Assembly: GCA_027604705.1 (NCBI GenBank)
Contig: JADHYV010000011.1
Location: 248,001-312,000 of the forward strand
Direction: 5' to 3'
Source: Allomyces arbusculus
Lineage: Eukaryota > Blastocladiomycota > Blastocladiomycetes > Blastocladiales > Blastocladiaceae
DNA length: 64,000 nt
Numbering within the stretch: position 1 is the stretch's first letter; every line of letters begins with the position of its first letter. The position numbers were made by a program, and so were the translations under genes. Positions 21,890 to 32,336 of the stretch are shown here, one piece after another. A model generated the notes under the pieces. That model worked only from the letters and a program-made list of their open reading frames with translations. It was not told the DNA's origin and ran no database searches.

Positions 21890-24035
21890 ATGTCGCTGAC
21901 CGACATGCACCCGCATCGGCCGCTTGCCGCGCTCTTCTTTGCCGCGCTCGTGGCAGTGCATGCGATCCTGCCGACGTACGCCGCGCCGTCCGACGTGGAT
22001 GGGCGCAAGGTCAAGGTGCCGACGCCCGCCGTCAAGTCGTTTACGATATTGCCGCCTTTCGGTGCAGCAGTCAACGGTACCAGCATGCCAACGGCCACGG
22101 GCACGCCTGGGCGGCAGTTAACGGTGGACTCACAAAATGCTGCCCGCGCGGTTGCGACGGCGCACCTGACCGAGACGCTCGGGTTTCCTGCGTCCGAGTT
22201 TGTGATCAAGAGCATTGTCACAACGTCGTCGGGCGTGACGGCCGTCTATGTGCGGCAGCTGGTCAATGGACTCGAGGTCGTCAATGCCGATGTGAACATC
22301 AACATCAAGTACGTAGCGAGGCAATGCGGAATCGTGCTCTGGATCTTCTCCACCCAGACAACTGACGCTCCTGCTTCGCGCTAACAATTAGGAACGGCCA
22401 GATTGTCGCGATTGGCGACAGTTTTTACCGCGGCGCGCGTCCATCGCAACCCGACCTGATCGCGCTCTCGGATGCGGAATCAACCTCGGGAAAGTTGCCC
22501 GCCGATGCGTTCAAGGCGCTGGCGTCGTTTGTCGGCGCCCCAACGCCAACAACTGTCAACGTGATGGTGCCTGCGCCCACGACTACAGGCAATGCGTCGG
22601 ATCGGCTGTCTGCCCCTGTCTTTATGATCACGTCCGAAATTGCCGAGCGGCCCGTGCCTGTCCATTACAATTACGTGCAAAACGGCAACAACTTGAAACT
22701 CGTCTACTCGTTGCAGCTCAAGCAGCCGTTGCACTGGTACCACGGCCACGTGAACGTGCAGACGGGCGAGGTCGAGGCCGTCAATGACTGGGCGTCGGCG
22801 GCGTGGTACCCCGTCATCCCCGTCGGCGAGCAGAGTCCTGATAAGGGCCCCGTCGTCGTTGTGGACTCTGCGGCGGTCGTCTTGGCCAACGCGTCGCCCA
22901 AAGGCTGGCACTACGACACGGCCCAGCGCACGACGACGCAAGGCAACAATGTCAAATCGAGGTCAAACACAGAAGATCCCGCCAAGGATGTGCCGCCAGA
23001 CGGCGGTGCCAACCTGGATTTCACCAAATACGCGCCCGTCTTTGCGTCGGCCAACCCCAACGACTACGCGGCTGGGTCGGCCGTTGAATTGTTCTACTTG
23101 ATGAACATTGCTCACGACTTGACATACCAGTACGGGTTTAACGAGGTCGGTTTCTTTGCATGGCTTCACGGCGGTACCGACCGGTATTTACGAAGCTGAC
23201 TGATTGTATTGTTGGCCAGGCCTCGGGCAACTTCCAGGTGGACAATGGCGACAAGGGAGGGCTCGGCAATGATGCGATCTTCGCCGTGGCTCAAGATGCC
23301 GAATCGCTAAACACCGCCGTCTTTTTTACGCCAGTCGATGGCAACAGTCCGGAGCTGTTCATGGGTCTGTACACGCTCACGACGCCAAAGCGCGACAGCG
23401 TCTTTGACCTCGTGATCCCGCATCACGAGTTCTTCCACGGCGTCTCGAACCGGCTCACGGGCGGGCCCGTCAATCCCAATTGCCTCGCCTCACGCGAGGC
23501 CGCAGGCCTTGGCGAAGGATGGTCCGACATGTTTGCACTCGCCGTCAATGTGCTTGACAAACAGACCGTCACGCGAAACACGGCTGCGCCGATTGCGCCG
23601 TACATTGCAGGGACCCCGTCGGGGCTGCGCACTTTCCCGTACACGTCCGATATGCAAATGAATCCGAGCACCTACTCGCTCTTGGGCACGGAACAGTACC
23701 AGCAGGTGCACAAGATTGGCGAGGTGTGGGCGTCGATGCTCTGGGAGGTTTATTGGAACTTGGTCGACACGTACGGGTGCGGGCCGATCGAACAGGCCAA
23801 TTTGGCACACGGCAACGCGCTGTGGTTGCAGCTGATCATGGACGGGCTCAAGATTCAGACTTGCAACCCCAATTTTGTCTCGGCGCGGGACGCAATCCTG
23901 ACCGCTGAAGTGGTGCGCACGAATGGGGCCATTAACTGCCTGATTTGGCGCGGGTTTGCCAAGCGTGGGCTGGGCACTGCAGCGGTGCCGGGCGTCTTTG
24001 TGGACTCGTTTACAGTTCCGCCGCAGTGCATGTAG
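21890..24035 (+). CDS. Secreted fungalysin (M36) zinc metalloprotease precursor
   Basis: Extracellular metallo-endopeptidase used by fungi to digest host or environmental protein. Exons 21890-22308, 22392-23145 and 23220-24035 (introns 83 and 74 nt) give 662 residues, the usual size of the pre-pro-enzyme. Order of parts: a hydrophobic secretion signal at residues about 11-31 (AALFFAALVAVHAILP), an FTP-type propeptide (LVNGLEVVNADVNINIKNGQIVAIGDSFY, split by intron 1), then the catalytic domain. Catalytic residues are HEFFH at 460-464, in the context IPHHEFFHGVSNRLTGG, with the third zinc ligand Glu at about 490 in GLGEGWSDM, 30 residues on as in the family. WASMLWEVYWNLVD and NPNFVSARDAIL are also typical. 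All key residues are present, so the enzyme should be active. The donor of intron 2, GTCGGT, is atypical for this window but is the one that keeps frame. Confidence 0.95.
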
Positions 24036-25291
24036 TAGTAGCCAACCCTCCGCCAGCTTGTTTGTTATTTTGCGCATGGCCGTGAACTTAGCTCGCTCTC
24101 ACATTGTTGGTTCTTGCTCGCTTGTATTTCCTTGCCTTTGGTTTGTATAAAGCATTGTAGTTTATCATCCTGCCTCTGAGTCGTCGAGTTCCACTGGATT
24201 TTGGCGATATCAGGGTCAATGACGATATGATTCGAAAATGAGTGCTCAGTGAGGTGCATTTGGCGCGATGAGCTCATATCTTGTCGAAGTGCCAACTCAG
24301 CGCAAATTCATTGTGAGAACGGCCCCCTCTCGAGGCACAGCAAAGCTGGCTCACTCTGTTTGTAGCAACATCCATTTTACGCGGCTGGAAAGTCGGGGGC
24401 AATCGAAAACTCTTTCACTTGGTGACGTTCATCGACTGCTGATACTTGTCGCGCCCATCGAGTGGCCGCTTACACCTGTGATGCCACAGTTTTCAAGGTC
24501 CTCTTTGGGTTGATGCCGATCCACACGTTCAAGCAGCGCGGGCGCAGTGCTGATGCTCCGCACTTGCCCGCATGTCCGGCGACTGTTTCATTTTTTGTAA
24601 TCTGATACTTGTGGCACGAGAGCATGAGGTTGGGTCCGTCGTATCCGGATCTCTGTCAGACCCTTCACTCATTCGGGTCGATTTGATACTTTGATACTTT
24701 CAATAGCTTTTAGTACGTTTCCGCTCTCCATTACTTGTGTGACACCTACAAAGTCTTATGACAGTTGAAGGGACGGCGGCATTTTCAAGACTTTGATTGT
24801 ATCTCCACTCACCAAGTGGAGCCCCGAACCAGCGGCCCAGTTTGTCCAGCAAGTGTCACTCACGTCCGCTGGGTCGGAGATCTAGACTGTTTGTGAAGTC
24901 GGGGCCAGAAGTTGGAGTGAGATCATGCATGATTTGCGGATTTACGGTTGCGCCGAGGCAATTAGTGTGGTCAAAAGAAGGACATGGACCTGACCATGCG
25001 TGGCCATGTTGCGAGTCTTCATCGTCGCACCTCTGCTTCCATCTCACTCCCCGAGTCACCCACGACGACGCACAACAGCGCTAATGTTGGCCACCACCAC
25101 CACCCCGTCGACGGACCAGCAGATCAGGACACGGAGTGAGACTGGGCGCAATCCTTGCTCACTGCAGTCGCGATTCGAGCGGAGCAACGACCCTGCGCCT
25201 GCTGGCTTCCGCCAAAATTTCGACGCGCACCGACTTTGTCGCATCTTGACCAGACAAGTAACCACCAACGATACCATCTCGACCTTCAACC
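24036..25291. other. Spacer between fungalysin and the F-box-like gene
   Basis: About 1.26 kb, AT-richer than the genes. The first ~100 bases look like a 3' UTR (TTGTATAAAGC near 24144). No supported gene. Confidence 0.55.
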
Positions 25292-27817
25292 ATGCGGAAA
25301 TCACGTCGTGCACCTTCTCTGCAACATCTTCCAAGCGAGCTCATCGAGACAATCGTGGCCTACTTGGTAGATCCAGCGCCCACGGCCGTCCAAACGCATC
25401 CCGCGGCTCGACCGACAACGTTTGGTGATCTGGGAAACATTTTTTTGCCGGCCCACCAGCTGCAGGGGCATGCGGCGGCATTGCAAGGTCTCAATCCGCT
25501 CGCCGACGCGCTTGGGGTGCCCCCACCGCCGCATCTGCAACAGTTCCTTGATCCATTCGCCCAAGGGCAGGGCATTGACGCTCTGCTGCCCCCTCCGCCG
25601 CCCGCCGCCGCCGCCGCCTCGCCGCAAGATCTCTTTGCGCCAGCCCGGCGCAGGCTGCGGCGGCGGCACAACCTGGTGCGGACTGTGGCGGTACCAAATC
25701 AGCAATGGAATGTGCTCCGACTCTCGTGGACATGCCGCAGCGCCCGGGCCGCCGTATTGCGCCGGCTTCTCGCGTCAAACGCTTTTGCCATGGTTGACGG
25801 CGACTTGTCCACAGGCTCGGACAGTGTTGGTAACCATGCAGCTCGCATGTGCGTCCGCATTTGCATGGCCAAGCAGAGCCATGCTGCGTTTGAAGCGGCC
25901 GCGCTTCCAGGACGGATGCAGTTGCCATGGTGCTCAATCGAAATTGTCCCTGCTGGTGCTGCTCCTGTGGCTCCGGGGCCGCTGGTTGACCGGACTCTGC
26001 GCGTCCCGGCGTCGTATATCACTGCGCTCCAATTTGTTGTTCTTCACCCACATGAGCTCGAAACCTCCCTCTGGCCAACAACGTGCACCGTGGATCGCAT
26101 TGCTGATGTGCTCCCGAACCTACGCCGCATCCATTGCCATTCGTCGATGCCTGCTGACCACGCCAACTTGCTCTTGCATGTTGTCAAGGAACGCGCCTTG
26201 AAGTTGACGCTTGACGGCCAGGATGCGGCGTGGCTCGCGTCCATTTCGTTCCCAGTTCTTCAAACGGTCGTTCTGCGCCGCTCCATCTCTTATCGGCGCG
26301 ATGCTACCATTTATCCGAACGCACCCCTCTTGCGCGTACTTCGCCTCGATGCCGGGTGCCGTGTCGAAAGCCCAAACTTTTTGCTGTCGTCTTTCCCGTG
26401 GCTCGAATTCCTGGCTGTTGAGGGGTCCACAAGCTCTGGCGCGCATACGGTCGATCACGTCGATCTTGTGGCCGCGAGATTGTCTGGCCAGCGGTTTGAT
26501 TCACGTTTGACCCAAGTCCAAGTGACAAGCCATTGTCTACACGAGTGGATCACGCCTGCAACAGCGGCGGCCTTAAAGTCGCTTTCGATTTTGGGGAGTT
26601 TGCGACGCGATAGCAGGCTGCCTGAGCCTGTGGCCATGACCAAATTGACATCGCTCGTGTTGCGCGGTGGCGGAAGGGAACTGGGCAAGTCGATCATGGT
26701 GCACCATATCTTGGATATCGCGCAGATCCAGTCTTTGCAGGTGTTTGAGGGCGACGTGATCGAGTCGGAATTGCCGCCCATGTTCTTGGACAACAACCTG
26801 GTCGATCCAATGGCAGCGGCGCGGGCGGCATTTGGTCGCGTCCAAGAACAAATTGCGACGCTCAACGCTCCATTTACCGCACTCGTCACGGTCAAGAGCT
26901 CACCGCTCTTCTTCCTCGTGCTCGAGCAGCTGACCCTCCCGCGCCTCGTCGTTGCCGAAATCAACTTCGCTTGCTCGCACCCGATTTGGGCCACACGCAG
27001 GCTGGTCCTACCCGCACTGCCGTCGATCGGCAGACTTTCCTTCACTCCCGACACTCCAACAAGCGAGGTCATTGAGTGGACGCTCCCGGATCCGACTTTA
27101 TGGGCGGTGCAGATGCCGCGCATCGGCCATTTTCACTGCCGTGCTTCGTGTGTTCTGCTGTCGGGCCTCTCGCACCCAGTGTTACACGAGCTGACCATGT
27201 CCGTTGCCGCGTGGAATTCATTCGTCACGCAGGCCGTGCACCTCCCGAACCTGACTTATCTCGCGCTTACGGGTGCCATGATTACGACCCTGCGCCCGCT
27301 CATGTCTGGCGGCACCTTGACGCGGGTGGCACGGCTCACTTTGCGAACCCGCCAGATGACGTGGGCAGTCGCGTCCGACTTGACTCGGGCGCGCGGGTTG
27401 TTCGACATTCGGTGCCACGCGCTGCCGCTAGTCGACGACTCGTCAAACGGGATGCCGCGCTTCATGTTGATCCGCTCGCAGGACATGAATAAGTTACGGC
27501 TCGAGTATACGCCCATCAACAGTGCAGCGTGGGACGTTGTGTGTCGCACGGTCATGGCTGAAGCAGACGTGCCGAAAGTGATTCAGATTGACGTGCCTGC
27601 GAACGTTGGGATGCACGGTGTGGACATGGACCGGGTGGTGGCAGTCGTCTTGTGGCTGACGGGCCACGCGTCGCTGCCGCACCACGTACACGTCGCCGTG
27701 CAGTTTGAAAACTTGTTCCACGCGGCGGCCTGGGTGGAGAAGGTCGAGGACGATTTACGCACGATGAAGGTGGGATTCGAAAATGTGAGCATTGGCGTGG
27801 TCGGATTGCCGTTGTGA
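25292..27817 (+). CDS. Large F-box-like protein, single exon
   Basis: Possible substrate adaptor of an SCF-type ubiquitin ligase. An uninterrupted 841-residue frame starts at an ATG in the context CAACCATGC. Residues about 9-28 (LQHLPSELIETIVAYLVDP) have the L-P-x-E-(L/I)-(I/L)-x-x-(I/V) pattern of an F-box N-terminus. A second part of the box may be interrupted by the Pro/Ala-rich insertion that follows; WNVLRLSWTCRSARAAVLRR at about residues 145-165 looks like the continuation. The rest is regular alpha/beta sequence with recurring L-x-x-L segments (for example FPVLQTVVLRRS, FPWLEFLAVEGS, LPNLTYLALTGA), consistent with degenerate leucine-rich repeats. I do not recognise a closer family. Lack of introns over 2.5 kb is unusual beside its intron-rich neighbours. 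Confidence 0.8.
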   Translation: MRKSRRAPSLQHLPSELIETIVAYLVDPAPTAVQTHPAARPTTFGDLGNIFLPAHQLQGHAAALQGLNPLADALGVPPPPHLQQFLDPFAQGQGIDALLPPPPPAAAAASPQDLFAPARRRLRRRHNLVRTVAVPNQQWNVLRLSWTCRSARAAVLRRLLASNAFAMVDGDLSTGSDSVGNHAARMCVRICMAKQSHAAFEAAALPGRMQLPWCSIEIVPAGAAPVAPGPLVDRTLRVPASYITALQFVVLHPHELETSLWPTTCTVDRIADVLPNLRRIHCHSSMPADHANLLLHVVKERALKLTLDGQDAAWLASISFPVLQTVVLRRSISYRRDATIYPNAPLLRVLRLDAGCRVESPNFLLSSFPWLEFLAVEGSTSSGAHTVDHVDLVAARLSGQRFDSRLTQVQVTSHCLHEWITPATAAALKSLSILGSLRRDSRLPEPVAMTKLTSLVLRGGGRELGKSIMVHHILDIAQIQSLQVFEGDVIESELPPMFLDNNLVDPMAAARAAFGRVQEQIATLNAPFTALVTVKSSPLFFLVLEQLTLPRLVVAEINFACSHPIWATRRLVLPALPSIGRLSFTPDTPTSEVIEWTLPDPTLWAVQMPRIGHFHCRASCVLLSGLSHPVLHELTMSVAAWNSFVTQAVHLPNLTYLALTGAMITTLRPLMSGGTLTRVARLTLRTRQMTWAVASDLTRARGLFDIRCHALPLVDDSSNGMPRFMLIRSQDMNKLRLEYTPINSAAWDVVCRTVMAEADVPKVIQIDVPANVGMHGVDMDRVVAVVLWLTGHASLPHHVHVAVQFENLFHAAAWVEKVEDDLRTMKVGFENVSIGVVGLPL

Positions 27818-28967
27818 TTGGCGTTCGCGTACTGCTTTTCACCGTGCCGCGCCGCATTACCGCATTTCGGTTCACTCCCTTTTCATATCTTGGTCGAGTT
27901 ACCTCGTCGTTTCATGGTGTCTCTTTTTCTGCTACGGGGCATGGTTTCATTCGTCACTTCACTCTATCCGTTGTCGCTGACAGGATTTCATCCATATCGT
28001 TCGAGCGGTGAGGGCTTGTTGCTGTTCTTATGATTTGTTCATACGTTTATGACGATTATCATTCATTTAACTCAAGTTAATATGAATGCTAGCTCAATGT
28101 GTCTCTATTCACCAGCTGGGAGTGGTGCTTGGCCGCCAAATATGATCGTCTTGCAAGAGATTGATTGCGTTCTCGCAGTCACTGGATGGAGAATGTCGGG
28201 GACGAGCTGCGCAAGATGTAGGCGGAAATGACGGGCGTGAGCATCGATGTGGTCAGCGTGTAAATATGTTTGGCGCGGCTGCCTGGCCGACGCGCTGTGT
28301 CCAGCCGCTGCTGTACTATTGTATCCGGCTCGTGAGAGTCCTTGAAATCCTGTCATGCCTATATCTACCCTCCGTTTCAACTCTGTCGTCGCGCCCCCGG
28401 TTCGTTCTGATCTCATCGTTCAATCTCACTCATCTGAGCTAATCATTTGGCAACCTGTAGAAAAAAATACCTTAAAAAGTTGTTGTTCAGTTTCCCACTC
28501 GGGATGCAAGACATGTTTTGACTCGGTCAGAGTCTTGGTCTCGAGAAAATTGGGCCTTGTTCAGTGCCTGGAGGGAACAATGGGCTTGCCCATCGAAGCA
28601 TACCATGCGGTCCTCGATCAGAGAGCAAACGTGCTAGAGGGTTTGAAGTCAATATCTAGGGATGATGTACTGTATCTCTGGCGGCGATGCCCTTGGAATC
28701 GGTGCAGTGGTTACAGCTGAGTTGCAAATTTGAATAAAGGACCCATCTGGTCGTCCCTGCAGCCCGGTCAAGTTTGTTTATATTCCTGCGTGACGAAACA
28801 GTCTCTACAACTCCCAAAAGTATTCGCGACCCATCAAATGACCGCCTGGGCCATCTTCGTCTGCTCACGGAAAGCGTGGCTTGCCAATGCACCCACCTCC
28901 CTTATACGCGGGTGAAACATATCCAATGTCACTTGCGGAACCTATATTACGTGTTTTCTCTCTTTTG

Positions 28968-28979
28968 CCCCCCCCCCCC
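28968..28979. repeat. Homopolymer run of 12 C
   Basis: Twelve consecutive C in an otherwise AT-rich spacer; the true length may be uncertain because of sequencing. Confidence 0.8.
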
Positions 28980-29373
28980 TCCCATACAAGCCTGGCTCGG
29001 CGACCCAGCGCAATGTGACCGTAGGTCAAATGTGTGGTTGAAAACGAGTTGTACGGGACTCAAAGAGTTTCCATAAACCTGTCTTGGCGGTCTCTTGGTG
29101 GTCTTTTGGTGGATGGAAGACTACACAATCAACGCTGCATACCGATGCGCGCTGCGGTGCCGGTTGAGAATCCGATCCACGCTGCAGACTGGGTGGAAAG
29201 GAACGAGGGGACGCATTGCGTTCAGCGTGAAGGTGCTGTTGCTGGCACAAGCGGTTGTGTTAACGACCTTGCTGAGCCAGGACTGGCTTTACGCATGACG
29301 AGCCACGTTACTTGCTTGCTCCCTGTTTGTTTCTCCGTTTGTCCTAAAGCTCGCGTTCTTCGTTGCATATACG

Positions 29374-29433
29374 CCGCGAATCGTCGAGCGATAGTCCGCG
29401 AATCGTCGAGCGCCAGTCCGCGATTGCCAGTCG
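29374..29433. repeat. 22-nt tandem repeat, about 2.5 copies
   Basis: Two near-identical units (29374-29395 and 29396-29417) beginning CCGCGAATCGTCGAGCG, then a partial degenerate third unit beginning CCGCGATT. Noncoding. Confidence 0.8.
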
Positions 29434-29900
29434 TGTTGGGTGTGGTTTACTCCGCATTTAGCAGATCGGGAAATGATCGATACGGCAGTCCGTCTGGGCG
29501 GAACACTCCTAACCACACGAACCAACGTTGCTACTGCCGCCCATACCTCTCATCAGGTCAGCAAACACAAAGATCAAGCAAATGAGTGATCTCAGAGCTC
29601 CCAGTTTGGCCAAAAGTTTGAGGAGAGCAACACCTTGCCAGACGAGACTTCTCCTCATGCCAACAAGTGCAGCAACTCTGCGTCTCGCCTTGACCAAATG
29701 TGCCGAATTAAATCATTATTTAGGCAGCCATGGAAGTGACGACGGATCTGGTGCGAGTGGGCAGATACAAGATATATATACGCCAAGAAGAACAGGCGGG
29801 GTGGCTCCCCGTCACTCTCTAACTGGAACTGAAACCGGAAACAAGAGCAAGCAAGCAACAACAATCAAGAACGAACACAACGGAGCGCACGCGCGCACGC

Positions 29901-31283
29901 TTAGTCGATCTTCTTGGTCTCGAACGCCGGGATGCCCGTGATGCCACGGCCCACAATCAGCGCGTGCACGTCGTGCGTGCCCTCGTACGTGTTGACGGCC
30001 TCAAGGTTCATGACGTGACGGATAATGTGGTACTCGTCAGCGATACCGTTCCCGCCGAGCATGTCGCGGCACTCGCGCGCGATCGCGAGAGCCTTGCCGC
30101 ACGAGTTGCGCTTGATGATCGAGATCTGCTCGACAGCGAGCTTGCCCTCGTCCTTGAGACGGCCCACCTGCAGGCACGCCTGCAGACCAATCGAAATCTC
30201 GGTCAAGGCATCGGCCATCTTCTTTTGCGGGATCTGGAACGCCGCAAGCGGCGTGCCAAACTGGCGGCGGTTCAGCGTGTAGTCGCGCGCCGTGGCCAGG
30301 CAGAACTCGGCGGCGCCGAGCGCGCCCCAGGCAATACCGAACCGCGCGTTGTTCAGGCACCCGAACGGCCCCTTGAGCCCCTGCACACCCGGGAGCAGGT
30401 TCTCGGCGGGCACGGCCACGTCGTCCATCATGATCATGCCCGTGACCGACGCACGCAGAGAGAACTTGCCCTCGATCTTGGGCGCGTCGAGCCCCTTCAT
30501 GCCCTTTTCGAGAATGAAGCCGCGGATCTGGTTGTCCCACTTGCACTTGGCCCAGACAACAAACACGTCGGCAATCGGCGAGTTGGTGATCCACGTCTTG
30601 GCGCCGCGCAAAACAAACGACCCATCGGCCTGCTTCTCGGCGACCGTCTCCATGCCCGCCGGGTCGGACCCGTGGTTCGGCTCGGTCAGACCAAAGCAAC
30701 CGACCAGCTCGCCCGACGCCAGCTTGGGCAGGTACTTTTCGCGCTGCGCCTCGGTCCCGTACGCGTAGATCGGGTACATGACGAGCGACGACTGCACCGA
30801 CATGGCCGACCGGTAGCCCGAGTCGACGCGCTCGACTTCACGCGCAATCAGGCCGTATGCGACCGACGAGACGCCCGCGCAGCCGTACCCGTCAATCGTC
30901 GCGCCGAGGAGACCGAGCTCGCCCATCTCGTTCATAATCTCGCGGTCAAACTCTGAAAAAACGTAAGGAAGGGACGGAAAGTGGTCAGTCTCGTCTCACC
31001 AATACCACTCTCGATATGTATATAGAGCCGTACTCTCGTGGCGGTTGGCCATAAGCACGCGCGGCATGAGCTTCTCCTGGCAGTAGGACCGCGCCGACTC
31101 CATAACCGACCGCTCCTCCTCGGTCAGGCACCCGTTCAGGCTCAGCGCATCCTCCCAGTCAAACTTGACAAACTTGGCCGGGCCAATCGCCGTGGCCATT
31201 GCACGGCGAGCGACCGAGGGCACGGCAGCGGCAGCGGCACGGCGGGTCGCCGCCGCAGCAATCGTCGAGGCAAGGGGCATCAT
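29901..31283 (-). CDS. GCDH: Glutaryl-CoA dehydrogenase, mitochondrial
   Basis: FAD enzyme that oxidises and decarboxylates glutaryl-CoA to crotonyl-CoA in mitochondrial lysine/tryptophan breakdown. Exons 31283-31034 and 30952-29901 (intron 81 nt) give 433 residues. Residues 1-32 are Ala/Arg-rich without acids, a plausible mitochondrial presequence. Diagnostic GCDH segments are [75 protein letters not shown] and [14 protein letters not shown]. The C-terminal [15 protein letters not shown] contains the catalytic Glu (about residue 407). No residues expected for activity look missing. A TATA-like box lies about 115 bp upstream. Confidence 0.96.
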
Positions 31284-31396
31284 GGTGTCGAAAGTGTCGG
31301 TAGTTTGGGGAATTGAAGAGGGTCGACGACTGGTCGGTTTCTTGGTCGGTTCCGGCAGCAGCGAGAGGACCGCGCGGGCAGGGGGCGCTGGTCGGG

Positions 31397-31402
31397 CTTA
31401 TA
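31397..31402 (-). promoter_or_regulatory. TATA-like box of the GCDH gene
   Basis: On the minus strand the sequence reads ATATAAG, about 115 bp upstream of the GCDH ATG, within GC-rich DNA. Confidence 0.4.
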
Positions 31403-32118
31403 TGGGCGGCGAGCTGCTGGGCGAGCACTGGCGAAACGGGCGGAGGACCCAGAGGTGGTCAGGATTGGATTGGGGCCGCTTGCTGGTGGACGGCGGTTCG
31501 GTTCGTCGGTGGCGGGTTCCACAGATCGAATCCCAAGCCCCGGGCAAGCCATCTGCGCTTGCAGTCGAGAAGCCACGCGTAGAGAACAAGACCGGAGCAC
31601 TGCGCCACGTTCTTCGGAAACTCACGTGCATTAATGAAGGGGAGATAACAAGACTGTCTCCCTTTCTTCCGCGCCTGCAAAGATGTCTCCCTCCCGGCCA
31701 GCGTGGCCAGGACTGCACCACACTCATTGCTCCACAACTATTACTCGCAGGCGCGTGGATGGTGATCATCCCTGGAGTCTTGCAAAGGCCAACTCGAACT
31801 GCTTCAAGCCGCGGCGCGGCCAGCCGCACATGCTTCAGGGAAGTCGTGTGCGGCGGTCGCGCAATGAACCAACCAACCAACAAAACGGATCGCGACAGCG
31901 AGGATAAGCGGGGGATAAGGTGGATGGAACAGGACATTGCTGGTGAAAGACATGGACAACGGAAATCCAATGGAACGAAACGGAATTCAAACGAACGAGA
32001 GGAAGTCAAGCAAGTCAAACGACGTGAGGAAATCGGGGTTTTGTAGCCCGGACAAAAGATGCAATGTCCAAGGGCGCCAATCACACTTCGAAACAGGGCA
32101 AATGAAATCGAGCGGTTG

Positions 32119-32130
32119 GGGGGGGGGGGG
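32119..32130. repeat. Homopolymer run of 12 G
   Basis: Twelve consecutive G in the GCDH upstream spacer; length may be imprecise. Confidence 0.8.
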
Positions 32131-32336
32131 TCCGACGGCAAGAATAGAGTGGGAATGTGGAGAACGTCGTGCCAAAATGGGATGAGACGGTAGGGGTGGA
32201 AATGGGAGGGGGAATGCGACCAAACTGGAGCCAATCATGAAGAAGAAAACCAACAGACAAAAACAGATGAAACGACAGAACAAACGGGAATAAGGAATCA
32301 CGAATCACGTTGGGTGCAGTCGGTGGACACACTTGC

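Larger units (their letters stand above)
27818..29900. other. Convergent AT-richer spacer between the F-box-like gene and GCDH
   Basis: About 2.1 kb between two stop codons. No supported gene on either strand. It holds a 12-C homopolymer run (28968-28979) and a 22-nt tandem repeat (29374-29433). Confidence 0.6.
31284..32336. other. Spacer upstream of GCDH and downstream of the KH/SAM gene
   Basis: About 1.05 kb. It carries a TATA-like element for GCDH near 31397 and a run of 12 G (32119-32130). No gene seen. Confidence 0.55.
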
